From: an uncultured Collinsella sp.
Lineage (GTDB): Bacteria; Actinomycetota; Coriobacteriia; Coriobacteriales; Coriobacteriaceae
Assembly: GCA_902493375.1 (NCBI GenBank)
Contig: CABUPH010000013.1
Coordinates: 1 to 64,000, forward strand
Reading direction: 5' to 3'
Length of the DNA stretch: 64,000 bases
A program made the translations under genes and the position numbers. This document shows positions 17,592 through 25,675 of this stretch, piece after piece. Numbering within the stretch: position 1 is the stretch's first letter; every line of letters starts with the position of its first letter. The notes under the pieces are model-generated. The model did not search any database, was not told the origin of the DNA, and was given only the letters and a program-made list of their open reading frames with translations.

Positions 17592-19010
17592 CTAGAAGAT
17601 TCGGCGCAGGTCTCCGTGGTTGAGGGCTTCATCGAAGAGGTGCTTGAATACCACGCTGCCGTGCAGGCCGTCGTGCTCGAACTCGTTCGTTACCCAGGCA
17701 TGCGAGTTGCCCACGCGGCTGAGCGTGTCGAGCTGCATGCCCGAGTCCACGTACATGTCATCGAAGTACACCGCGGCTTGGAGCGGCACCTCGTTACAGG
17801 CCAGGCGCTGCGGGTCGTAGATCTTGTCCCAGCTGGTGTCTTCCATCAGCAGGTCCATGGCGGGTTTAAACGGCTTAAGCTCGGGCATCTGCTCAAACAT
17901 CCACGGGAACATGGCCTCGCCGGTAAACATGAGCGGGCGCGCGAGCGTGTCGAACTCGGCGCGCCGGGCCTTCTCCTCTGCCGCGGCCCAGCGAATGGGC
18001 ATGGTGTCGCCGTCGGCGTAGATGAACTCCTGAAGCGTCCAGTACAGCGGATTCGTGCGCGTGTTGGTGCGCTCGAAGGCGCGCATCAAAAAGCTATCGG
18101 ATGCCGAGGCACCGCAACTCAGCGTACCGTCGCCGTCAACAAAAGCGTGATCGATAATCCAATGCATGCGCTCAAAGCTCGGCTTCATGCCAAAGTCGCT
18201 GCCCATAAGTTGAAGGCGCTCCACCGTCATTGGTGAGCCGTCGGGCAGCGTGGGCTTCTGCTCCTCAAGCGCATCGGCAAGAGCCGCCACGCGCTCGACG
18301 TCGGCGGGGTAGCGGTCGTAATACTCCTGGGTCTTGGCGGCCATGCGCGGGAAGGTGTGCGCGTAGACCTCGCTGGCACTCGCCGGGACGTGGGGGATGC
18401 CACCGCAGGTAAAACTCGCCGCCACGCCCTCGGGGAAGAGCGACAGGTAGCTCAACGTCAAAAAGCCGCCGTAGCTTTGGCCGAGCGTGACCCACGGCTT
18501 GCCGCCAAAGCCCACCAGGCGCAGGTACTCAAAATCGCGCACGACGGAGCTGGCGAGGTGGCGCTTGAGGAAGTCCGCCTGCGAGCGTGCGGCATCGGAG
18601 CCTGCCGCCGTCGCGCGCTCGCCCAGAGCCGCGATTGTACGCCCGTCTACGCAGTTGCTGCGTCCCGTGCCGCGCTGGTCGGGAAGGACCACGCGGAAGT
18701 GTTTGACGGCTTCCTCAATCCAACCGTCGCTCGTGGGCGAGAGCGGACGTGGGCTCTCGCCGCCGGGGCCGCCCTGCAAAAACAGGAGCAGCGGCAGATC
18801 GTCGTTGATGCGGTCGGGCGCGCAAACCACGCGGTAGAAGAGCTTGATGCTCTCGGGCGCGCCGGCGATGGGTGCCGGCATGGCGCCACGGCGCATGGTG
18901 CTGCCGACGGCCAACAGCATCGGCTCCAGGCCGCGCCAGTCGAGGGGGACATCGATGCTGTGGTCCTCGACATACAGGCCGGGGACATGGTACGAAGTGA
19001 TGAGGGCCAT
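17592..19010 (-). CDS. Proline iminopeptidase-like alpha/beta hydrolase (peptidase family S33)
   Basis: This 472-residue cytosolic hydrolase carries LLLFLQGGPGGESPRPL (oxyanion-hole motif, near residue 75), LPDQRGTGRS near 110, the nucleophile elbow VTLGQSYGGFLTLSY (Ser near 175) and a late GNSHAWV/GLHGS region that should hold the catalytic His. S33 enzymes of this size remove N-terminal proline from peptides. The ATG complementary to 19008-19010 is preferred (GGAAG seven bases upstream). The frame continues upstream only as antisense to proA. Its place between proB and proA suggests recycling of peptide proline next to its synthesis, which is inference. Confidence 0.85.
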   Translation of the reverse strand: MALITSYHVPGLYVEDHSIDVPLDWRGLEPMLLAVGSTMRRGAMPAPIAGAPESIKLFYRVVCAPDRINDDLPLLLFLQGGPGGESPRPLSPTSDGWIEEAVKHFRVVLPDQRGTGRSNCVDGRTIAALGERATAAGSDAARSQADFLKRHLASSVVRDFEYLRLVGFGGKPWVTLGQSYGGFLTLSYLSLFPEGVAASFTCGGIPHVPASASEVYAHTFPRMAAKTQEYYDRYPADVERVAALADALEEQKPTLPDGSPMTVERLQLMGSDFGMKPSFERMHWIIDHAFVDGDGTLSCGASASDSFLMRAFERTNTRTNPLYWTLQEFIYADGDTMPIRWAAAEEKARRAEFDTLARPLMFTGEAMFPWMFEQMPELKPFKPAMDLLMEDTSWDKIYDPQRLACNEVPLQAAVYFDDMYVDSGMQLDTLSRVGNSHAWVTNEFEHDGLHGSVVFKHLFDEALNHGDLRRIF

Positions 19011-19123
19011 GCGGTACTTCCATTCATTGCGGTGTTTCGGGTTGACCAATTCTACCGCCGTCGGCGAGGATGCGCATAAATCGGCTACCATGGTTGGCAA
19101 ACTTCTAAGAGAAAGGGCCGCCC

Positions 19124-20410
19124 ATGTCGGTCGATATAGCCACGTATGTCCACGATCTTGCCGTTGCCGCCAAGGCAGCGTCGGCCTCGCTTGCCGCGGC
19201 GAGCGATGAGCAGCGTCAGGAGGCCGTGCGCGCCATGGCCACAGCGCTGCGCGACGGTGTCGATTCCATCGTTGCCGCCAACGAGCTCGATATGTCCGCC
19301 GCGCGCGATGCGGGGACCTCGGCGGGGCTCCTCGATCGCCTGTTGCTGACGCCCGAGCGCGTCGAGGGCATGGCCGCCGGCCTGGAGAAGCTCGCCGAGC
19401 TGCCCGATCCTGTCGGCCGCGTGCTCGACCACCGCGTGCTTGCAAGCGGCGTGGACCTCACCCGCGTGAGCGTGCCGCTGGGCCTGGTCGCCATGGTCTA
19501 TGAGGCGCGCCCCAACGTGACGGCCGATGCCGCGGGCATCTGCATCCGCACCGGCAACGCCTGCATTCTGCGCGGCGGTTCGCTGGCCTATCACTCGTGC
19601 GCCATGATTTCCGAGTTGCTGGCCGATGCGCTCGAGGCCAAGGGTTTCCCGCGCGAGGCTATCTCGATGATCAAGTCCACCGACCGCGAGGCCACCGGCG
19701 AGCTCATGAAGCTCCGCGGCATCGTCGATGTGCTCATTCCGCGTGGCGGTGCGGGCCTGATCCAGCGCTGCGTGCGCGAGTCGCTTGTGCCGGTGATCGA
19801 GACGGGCACGGGCAACTGCCATATCTACGTGCATGAATCCGCCGACTTTGACAAGGCGCTCAACATTATCGTCAATGCCAAGACCCAGCGCGTGGGTGTG
19901 TGCAATGCCGCCGAGTCGCTGCTGGTCGACCGTGCCGTTGCTGATCGCTTCCTGCCCGCAGTCGTTGCCGTGCTGCACGACCACGGCGTGCTGATTCACG
20001 GCGACGAGGCCACGTGCGCCGCATGCGCCGACGCTGGGCTTGCCGAGGGCGACGACTATGTTGCCGCGACTGAGGAGGACTGGGGCCGTGAGTACTTGGC
20101 ACTCGAGATGAGCGTGAAGGTCGTGGTGAACGAGGACGAGGCCATCGCACACATCAACCGCTATGGCACCATGCACTCCGAGGCCATCGTTGCCGAGGAC
20201 GAGGATGCCTGCGAGCGCTTCCTGGATGCGGTCGATGCCTCGGCTGTGTACGCCAACGCCAGCACGCGCTTCACTGACGGCGGCGAGTTTGGCCTGGGTG
20301 CCGAGATCGGCATCTCGACCCAAAAGCTCCACGCCCGCGGCCCCTTTGCCGCCGAGGCCCTCACCACCTACAAATACAAGCTCCGCGGTACCGGTCAGGT
20401 CCGTCCCTAA
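19124..20410 (+). CDS. proA: Glutamate-5-semialdehyde dehydrogenase (gamma-glutamyl phosphate reductase)
   Basis: This 428-residue NADPH enzyme reduces gamma-glutamyl phosphate from ProB. Recognisable motifs are VPLGLVAMVYEARPNVTADA (near 118), RGGSLAYHS near 150, and the catalytic Cys in QRVGVCNAAESLLVD near 262. Length and order match the family, and an AAGAGAAAGGG ribosome site precedes the ATG. It is transcribed divergently from the peptidase gene, with about 110 bases between the starts. Confidence 0.95.
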   Translation: MSVDIATYVHDLAVAAKAASASLAAASDEQRQEAVRAMATALRDGVDSIVAANELDMSAARDAGTSAGLLDRLLLTPERVEGMAAGLEKLAELPDPVGRVLDHRVLASGVDLTRVSVPLGLVAMVYEARPNVTADAAGICIRTGNACILRGGSLAYHSCAMISELLADALEAKGFPREAISMIKSTDREATGELMKLRGIVDVLIPRGGAGLIQRCVRESLVPVIETGTGNCHIYVHESADFDKALNIIVNAKTQRVGVCNAAESLLVDRAVADRFLPAVVAVLHDHGVLIHGDEATCAACADAGLAEGDDYVAATEEDWGREYLALEMSVKVVVNEDEAIAHINRYGTMHSEAIVAEDEDACERFLDAVDASAVYANASTRFTDGGEFGLGAEIGISTQKLHARGPFAAEALTTYKYKLRGTGQVRP

Positions 20411-20455
20411 ACCTACCAAAAAGGGACAGGTTTATTTTGGCAGGTTTTATCTGCG
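20411..20455. repeat. Type B palindromic repeat, copy 1
   Basis: ACCTACCAAAAAGGGACAGG continuing TTTATTTTGGCAGGTTTTATCTG lies immediately after the proA stop codon. Two further copies, inverted to each other, bracket the RAYT gene (21181-21225 and 22422-22466). Confidence 0.9.
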
Positions 20456-20460
20456 GTTTT

Positions 20461-20487
20461 GCCGGGCGACACGTTCGCCCGGCTTTT
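20461..20487 (+). terminator. Intrinsic terminator downstream of proA
   Basis: GCCGGGCG and CGCCCGGC pair across ACACGTT and are followed by TTTTTT. Confidence 0.85.
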
Positions 20488-20581
20488 TTCTCCGCATAAC
20501 TTTTTTGCCTTTCGGCTTGAGCCCCGGCGATATACGATAGTGACACCGTGTCCTAACATCGACTCACCTGGAGGTATTGCC

Positions 20582-21181
20582 ATGTCCCAGACGCTTTCCG
20601 CCGGAATCACCCGCGACCGCGCGTTTGAACTGCTTAACGAGCACAACAAAGACCCGTTCCACATCACCCATGGCGAGACGGTCGAGGGCACCATGCGCTA
20701 CTTTGCGCGCGAGTTCGACCCCGAGAACGAGGAGTTTTGGGGCATCGTCGGCCTGCTGCACGACTTGGATTGGGAGGAGCATGAGGACGACCCCATGAAC
20801 CACACCATCTATGCTGCCGAGATTCTGGAGGGCGAGGGCACATCGCCCGAGCTCATCCGTGCCATCCAGACGCATACCTCGGACTTCAACACCTCGCTGC
20901 CCAAACCCGAGTCGCAGATGGAGAAGATCCTATTTGCGTGCGACGAACTTACCGGCCTGATCGGGGCCGCCGTTATCATGCGTCCGAGCAAAAGCGTCAT
21001 GGACTTTACGACCAAGTCGCTCAAGAAGAAGTTCAAGGACAAGCGCTTTGCCGCCGGCTGCTCGCGCGACGTGATTACGCAGGGCGCCGAGATGCTGGGC
21101 TGGGAGCTCCCCGAGCTTTTCGACCGCACCATCGCGGCAATGCAGTCCTTCGCGCCCGACCGCGACACCTTCCTGGCCTAA
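20582..21181 (+). CDS. HD-domain phosphohydrolase-like protein
   Basis: This 199-residue soluble protein has the HD-superfamily metal motifs: H in PFHITHGETVEGTMRYFA (residues 23-40), GLLHDLDWEE near 57 and a further His in AIQTHTSDFN near 98. It resembles the YedJ/YqeK-like group of small HD hydrolases acting on nucleotides or phosphoesters. The substrate is unknown. The start at 20582 is chosen for CTGGAGG seven bases before the ATG. Its stop codon overlaps the left repeat of the RAYT cassette. Confidence 0.8.
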   Translation: MSQTLSAGITRDRAFELLNEHNKDPFHITHGETVEGTMRYFAREFDPENEEFWGIVGLLHDLDWEEHEDDPMNHTIYAAEILEGEGTSPELIRAIQTHTSDFNTSLPKPESQMEKILFACDELTGLIGAAVIMRPSKSVMDFTTKSLKKKFKDKRFAAGCSRDVITQGAEMLGWELPELFDRTIAAMQSFAPDRDTFLA

Positions 21182-21225
21182 CCTGCCAAAAAGGGACAGG
21201 TTTATTTTGGTAGGTTTTATCTGGG
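21181..21225 (+). repeat. Type B palindromic repeat, copy 2 (left border of RAYT cassette)
   Basis: It reads ACCTGCCAAAAAGGGACAGG and continues to TCTGGG. It matches the reverse complement of 22422-22466 at 44 of 45 bases by eye. Confidence 0.92.
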
Positions 21226-21266
21226 AAAACGCTTCCGTTGGACGTTATTCAGCGGAAGCGTTTTCT
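21226..21266 (+). terminator. Hairpin just inside the RAYT cassette
   Basis: AAAACGCTTCCG (21226-21237) pairs perfectly with CGGAAGCGTTTT (21253-21264). It may terminate the HD gene transcript or belong to the mobile unit. Confidence 0.6.
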
Positions 21267-21351
21267 GTTTGACATGGTGACGTTGGCGAATGGCGACGCC
21301 TCGCGGCAGGCAGCTGTGCTTCGCCGTACCCGTAATTCGGCAAAGGCGACG

Positions 21352-22110
21352 CTAGGACGCGTTCTTGATAATCCATGTTCCCAGTCCGGTCAGCAGCTGA
21401 ACCTGCTTAACCGTTAGCCCTTCTTTTCGAAGTGCGAGAATCGCCTCATTGCGAAGTGACTTGGAGGCGGATTTGAGTTCCGTCGGAGCACATCCTGCGA
21501 CACTCTGCACGATTGCCGTGCCAAATTCGCATAGATCTTCCTCGCGAACCTTGGCTGTTGCGCTGGGGCGATAGGGAAGCGACGGCGCACTTTCCATGAG
21601 CTGAAGGTATGAGCGAGGTGTTGGGAATAAAACACCGACAACGCTGCCGGTGACATGCGGCCGTGACCTGGCACTCATTAGATACTCGCGATGGCTGCTC
21701 CAGGGATATTCGTCATATGCCGCCAGTCCTGCTTTTTGTGGATTCAGATGGATGTATCGAATTGCTTCGAGCAAATATACTTCCGACTTAATGGGCGAAT
21801 CCCAAAACCGCTCCTGAAACACGTGGCCGATATGCCCCGTCCGCGCATTGTACCTGCCCGCATACGATACGGCTATCGCGTGCATCGCGTCGCTCTTGCG
21901 GTCGTCCGGGTCGTCGATGAGCAGATGAATATGGTTTCCCATAAGGCACCAAGCGATAAGCTCGATATTGTGTTTGGGGAGGATTGCATCGATGATCTGA
22001 AGCATGGCGATTCGGTCCTCGGCATCGTCAAACAGCAATTGCCCTCCGTTTCCACGCAACGTGACGTGGAAATAACCGGTTGGTGACTTTGAACGAGGTT
22101 TTCTCGGCAT
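21352..22110 (-). CDS. REP-associated tyrosine transposase (RAYT, Y1_Tnp/IS200-like)
   Basis: This 252-residue protein begins MPRKPRSKSPTGYFHVTLRG and has AWCLMGNHIHLLIDDPDD (near residue 60), the HUH motif (HIH) of the IS200/REP transposase fold. GHVFQERFWDSPI and EAIRYIHLNPQKAGL follow. The nucleophilic Tyr is probably in the YIHLNP region. A C-terminal helix-turn-helix-like part (LTVKQVQLLTGLGTWIIKNAS) ends it. RAYTs act on single-stranded palindromes (REPs) in their own genome. An AAAGGAGGGG ribosome site fixes the start at 22110. It is bracketed by inverted type B repeats. Confidence 0.9.
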   Translation of the reverse strand: MPRKPRSKSPTGYFHVTLRGNGGQLLFDDAEDRIAMLQIIDAILPKHNIELIAWCLMGNHIHLLIDDPDDRKSDAMHAIAVSYAGRYNARTGHIGHVFQERFWDSPIKSEVYLLEAIRYIHLNPQKAGLAAYDEYPWSSHREYLMSARSRPHVTGSVVGVLFPTPRSYLQLMESAPSLPYRPSATAKVREEDLCEFGTAIVQSVAGCAPTELKSASKSLRNEAILALRKEGLTVKQVQLLTGLGTWIIKNAS

Positions 22111-22356
22111 GGCCCCTCCTTTAGCTTGGATGGGCTGAAGATACCTCATTCGGAGGCTTCGGTTGTCGAGATTCAGTTTACCGACTATAGCTGCTACCTG
22201 CCGAAATGTTATTGCGTTTTCAAATTGATGCTTTTTAATGGTAATTGAGCAAGACGGGCGCGCTTGTTGCGGATACGGGCGTTGGTTGCGTCGATCTGGA
22301 CGGCCCTCGCGTGATGTCATCACAAATGGGCTTCACGCATTTTCGCGGCGATAGAA

Positions 22357-22399
22357 AAATGGCCGGGGCTTACAAACAAAACGGAGCACCCGGCCATTT
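22357..22399. repeat. Inverted repeat inside the right side of the RAYT cassette
   Basis: AAATGGCCGGG (22357-22367) and CCCGGCCATTT (22389-22399) form an 11-bp stem with a 21-base loop, between the RAYT start and the right border repeat. Confidence 0.7.
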
Positions 22400-22421
22400 A
22401 CCAATTGTTTGTTGACGTTTC

Positions 22422-22466
22422 CCCAGATAAAACCTGCCAAAATAAACCTGTCCCTTTTTGGCAGGT
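22422..22466 (-). repeat. Type B palindromic repeat, copy 3 (right border of RAYT cassette)
   Basis: It is inverted relative to copy 2. Its end coincides with the stop codon of the CarD-like gene on the minus strand, so both cassette borders touch the 3' ends of flanking genes. Confidence 0.92.
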
Positions 22467-22951
22467 TAGTTGAGGGCGGCTTGGGCTAGGCGGGCTTCAG
22501 CGTCCTCCTCGGTGACGCCCAAGGCCACAGCGAACTCCTCGATGGAGCGGCGCTTGGCTTCCTTGAGTACTCGCATGTAGTAGGAGCTGGGCTTTTTATC
22601 AGCTTCCTCGGCCTGGCGAATGCGGTGCATCATGGTCTTTGCCACGCGGACCGTCTCGGGCGCGCCCAGCTTGAGCTGCTGCTTAAAGTGCGTCTCCTCA
22701 AGTGAGCTGTTGCGCTCGGTAAAGGTGTCGCACTCCAGCTCGTCATAGTGGCTCAGCAGGTGCTCGGCATCTTGCTGCGAGATAGCGGCGTGCAAACGGT
22801 CGGCCTGCGCCACGGGGTACATGAGGATCGTCTGCGCATGTCCCTGTTTGGTCTCGAGCAGTAGCATGGGCTGCGGTGTGTCGTCCCTAAAACCGACGAC
22901 GGTGCAGACTCCCTGACCCGGATGAATGACGTGTTGACCGATTGAGAACAT
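22466..22951 (-). CDS. CarD/CdnL-family RNA polymerase-binding regulator
   Basis: This 161-residue protein starts MFSIGQHVIHPGQGVCTVVGF, the N-terminal Tudor-like domain of CarD/CdnL/TRCF that contacts the RNA polymerase beta subunit, and continues with an all-helical C-terminus containing KPSSYYMRVLKEAKRRS, which in CarD contacts promoter DNA. In actinobacteria CarD stabilises open complexes at rRNA and other promoters. Unusually, the C-terminal sequence QAEEADKKPSSYYMRVL is quite diverged. It may be a paralogue rather than the main CarD. Confidence 0.85.
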   Translation of the reverse strand: MFSIGQHVIHPGQGVCTVVGFRDDTPQPMLLLETKQGHAQTILMYPVAQADRLHAAISQQDAEHLLSHYDELECDTFTERNSSLEETHFKQQLKLGAPETVRVAKTMMHRIRQAEEADKKPSSYYMRVLKEAKRRSIEEFAVALGVTEEDAEARLAQAALN

Positions 22952-23293
22952 GCTACCTCCAACTTATACGAATTTACGTATGTCTAGAATAACACGCTGA
23001 CGTGCGCAAATCCTCACTTTATGCAGGAAAAGCACACAACTCTGATAGGTAAGAGTATTCGATAAAAGACGCAGCTCATTCATACCTTTATGCATTTTCA
23101 ACGCGTGCATAATTTGCAGGCAGACTGGCATCTTTGAGTGACTCCATACAAGCTGTAGTCAATTTTGTGCATATGCAATATCTATTAGCTTTACCCTGCG
23201 ATAGTGGCTACCGCTTGTGATAGAGTGCTACAAACTCTGGCTTTTGCCCCACGAGTGACCAAGAGCTCGGGGGCTTTAACACAAGGAGGATCT
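22952..23293. other. AT-rich intergenic region between carD-like gene and argS
   Basis: These 342 bases are AT-richer than their surroundings and should contain divergent promoters. I see no protein gene, no strong terminator and no T-box core. A convincing -35/-10 pair was not found by eye. Confidence 0.5.
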
Positions 23294-25147
23294 ATGCCCG
23301 AGAAGATTGAAGAGCTGGTACGCGCTGCGCTTGCTGCGGCCCAGGAGGCCGGCGACCTTTCCGCATTTGAACTTGACGATTGCGCCATCGAGCGACCGGC
23401 TGACACTTCTCATGGCGAGTGGACCTCTACCATGGCCCTGAAGTCCGCCAAGCTGGCCCACTGCGCCCCGCGCAAGATCGCCGAGGCCATCGTTGCCCAT
23501 ATGCCCGAGGACCCCGCGATCGAGAAGGTCGAGATCGCCGGCCCTGGCTTCATCAACTTCTACCTTTCCGTCGCTGTCAAGAATGCCATCTTTGGCGAGG
23601 CCCGCGAGAAGGGCATGGACTTCGCTAAGTCCAACGTCGGTGGCGGCTTGAAGACCCAGGTCGAGTTCGTCTCCGCCAACCCCGTCGGCCCCATGCACAT
23701 CGGCCATGGCCGCTGGGCCGCTCTGGGTGACTCCCTCTGCCGCGTTATGGATCACGCCGGTTACGACATCCAGCGTGAGTTCTACATCAATGACCACGGC
23801 TCTCAGATGAACACCTTCGGCAACTCCATCAGCACGCGCTATATGCAGCTTGCCGACATCATCGCCAAGCAGGGCGTGGATATCGACGAGGCTCACAAGC
23901 TGCTGATCGCCGACCGCGACGCCTTTGTTGCCGACGAGAACGACGAGCACCCCGAGACCCATCCGTATCAGGACAACTTTGCCGAGACTCTGGGCAAGGA
24001 CTCCTACGGCGGCGACTACATCATCGACGAGGCTGCCGAGTTCTGGCGCACCGACGGCGATAAGTGGGTCGACGCCGATCCTCAGGAGCGCATGGAGAGC
24101 TTCCGCGAGCGCGGCTATGTGAAGATGGTCGACAACATGCGCGACCTCTGCCACGCCGTCAATTGCGACTTCGATCGTTGGTACTCCGAGCGTTCGCTGT
24201 ACGTGAAGGACACCGAGAGTGAGACCGCCGGCACCTCCGCCGTCGACCGCGCTTTTGAGAAGCTCGACAAGATGGGCTACCTCTACACCAAGGACGGCGC
24301 CCTGTGGTTCCGCTCCACCGACCTGGGCGATGACAAGGACCGCGTCCTGATCAAGTCCGACGGCGAGTACACCTACTTCGCCTCCGACGTTGCCTATCAC
24401 TGGGATAAGTTCCAGCGCGTCGACCACGTCATCGACATCTGGGGCGCCGACCACCACGGCTACATCGAGCGCGTCCGCTGCGTCTGCGACGCTCTGGGTT
24501 ACCCCGGCAAGTTTGAGGTTCTGCTGGGCCAGCTCGTCAACCTGCTGCGCAACGGCAAGCCCGTCCGTATGTCCAAGCGCAAGGGCACCATGGTGACCCT
24601 GCAGGAGCTCGTCGACGAGGTTGGCTCCGACGCCGCTCGTTACACGCTCATCTCCAAGAGCTCCAACCAGATGGTTGACTTCGACATCGAGGCCGTTAAG
24701 AAGCGCGACAACTCCAACCCGGTGTACTACGTGCAGTACGCTCACGCCCGCGTGTGCTCCATCCTGCGCCGTGCCGCTGACGTTACGCCCGAGCAGGCTG
24801 ACGAGATGGGCATGAAGGCCGTCGCCGCCAAGGCCATCGGTGAGAACGTCGATTACTCGCTGCTGACCGACCCGACCGAGCTCGCCCTTTCGCGTAAGCT
24901 CAACGAGCTCACCGACCTCATCGCCAGCTGCGCTCGCGATCGCGCCCCGTTCCGTCTGACGCACTTTGCTGAGGAACTCGCCGGCGACTTCCACAGCTTC
25001 TACGCTGCTTGCCAGGTTCTGCCGAGCGAGGGCCGTCCCGTCGACCCCGAGCTTTCGCGCGCCCGTCTGGCCGCTTGCGACGCCGTCCGCGTAACACTCG
25101 CCCTGGTGCTCACCCTCGTTGGTGTCTCCGCTCCCGAGCAGATGTAA
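23294..25147 (+). CDS. argS: Arginyl-tRNA synthetase
   Basis: This 617-residue class I synthetase charges tRNA-Arg. It has the N-terminal Add1 domain (residues 1-110), the HIGH-type motif in SANPVGPMHIGHGRWAALGD (near residue 134), the editing-free Rossmann core with WGADHHGYIERV (near 385), a KMSKS-like VRMSKRKGTMVTL (near 425) and a DALR anticodon-binding C-terminus with YVQYAHARVCSILR. It is longer than the usual 550-580 residues because of an insertion of acidic residues around 195-300. AAGGAGGA precedes the ATG at 23294. Confidence 0.95.
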   Translation: MPEKIEELVRAALAAAQEAGDLSAFELDDCAIERPADTSHGEWTSTMALKSAKLAHCAPRKIAEAIVAHMPEDPAIEKVEIAGPGFINFYLSVAVKNAIFGEAREKGMDFAKSNVGGGLKTQVEFVSANPVGPMHIGHGRWAALGDSLCRVMDHAGYDIQREFYINDHGSQMNTFGNSISTRYMQLADIIAKQGVDIDEAHKLLIADRDAFVADENDEHPETHPYQDNFAETLGKDSYGGDYIIDEAAEFWRTDGDKWVDADPQERMESFRERGYVKMVDNMRDLCHAVNCDFDRWYSERSLYVKDTESETAGTSAVDRAFEKLDKMGYLYTKDGALWFRSTDLGDDKDRVLIKSDGEYTYFASDVAYHWDKFQRVDHVIDIWGADHHGYIERVRCVCDALGYPGKFEVLLGQLVNLLRNGKPVRMSKRKGTMVTLQELVDEVGSDAARYTLISKSSNQMVDFDIEAVKKRDNSNPVYYVQYAHARVCSILRRAADVTPEQADEMGMKAVAAKAIGENVDYSLLTDPTELALSRKLNELTDLIASCARDRAPFRLTHFAEELAGDFHSFYAACQVLPSEGRPVDPELSRARLAACDAVRVTLALVLTLVGVSAPEQM

Positions 25148-25192
25148 GCTACGGGTCATTTGACCGTACAGACTTGGTTTAACTAAGCCTTG

Positions 25193-25226
25193 AAAGCCCG
25201 ATCTCCCACGGAGGTCGGGCTTTTTT
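25193..25226 (+). terminator. Intrinsic terminator of argS
   Basis: AAGCCCGATCTC and GAGGTCGGGCTT form a stem with a five-base loop followed by a T-run, 46 bases after the argS stop. Confidence 0.9.
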
Positions 25227-25273
25227 GCAAACGCCGACGTATTGACGAATTTGGAACTGCTGGAAATACGAAA

Positions 25274-25417
25274 CTATGCGGGTTTACTACGATGAATTGA
25301 GATATTCCAACCACGCCGGCTTTTCGCTAAAAAGTGCAAGGCATCTACCTGCGGTTTTAGTTCAACAAGTTTCGGAGTGGTCGCGGTTGAGCGATTCATC
25401 GTAGTAAACCGCCATAG
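25274..25417. repeat. MITE-like element with 24-bp terminal inverted repeats
   Basis: CTATGCGGGTTTACTACGAT (start of 25274-25297) is the inverse of 25394-25417 with two mismatches. The inner 17 bases, GGTTTACTACGATGAAT, match perfectly. The 96-base centre has no gene. No target duplication is obvious. It lies in the 528-base argS-rho gap. Confidence 0.7.
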
Positions 25418-25457
25418 CTTTGGCGGAGGCGGTCAGATTTGTGGGTGTTAAACCAAA

Positions 25458-25503
25458 GAGTGTCCCTTTTGACTAGTCGTTTAAGAACGTCTCCAATGAC
25501 TAA
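25458..25503. repeat. Type E repeat, copy 2
   Basis: GAGTGTCCCTTTTGACTAGT and the following CGTTTAAGAACGTCTCCAATGAC match 4640-4685 with few changes. It lies between the MITE-like element and rho. Confidence 0.75.
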
Positions 25504-25675
25504 GTTGCAGGTGGCGGCGGTTGTGTTACACTTACGCTGCGTAATTGACGCAATCATCTCGATACAGATCAATGATGTCCGTCGTCTTGAACGGAACTAG
25601 ACTGTTTAGCCGCCCTGAAGGTTTATGCAGGGAGCATGTGATCACAGGGCTTGAAAAGAAAGTTGAGCAAACACT

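Noticed and set aside
19085..20419. Minus-strand open frame covering proA and continuing the peptidase frame upstream
   Set aside because: proA has all family motifs on the plus strand. The antisense translation has none, so the peptidase start was placed at 19010.
23294..23330. Possible T-box control of argS or trpS
   Set aside because: The T-box core TGGNACCGCG and a specifier-type leader hairpin were looked for upstream of both genes and not seen.
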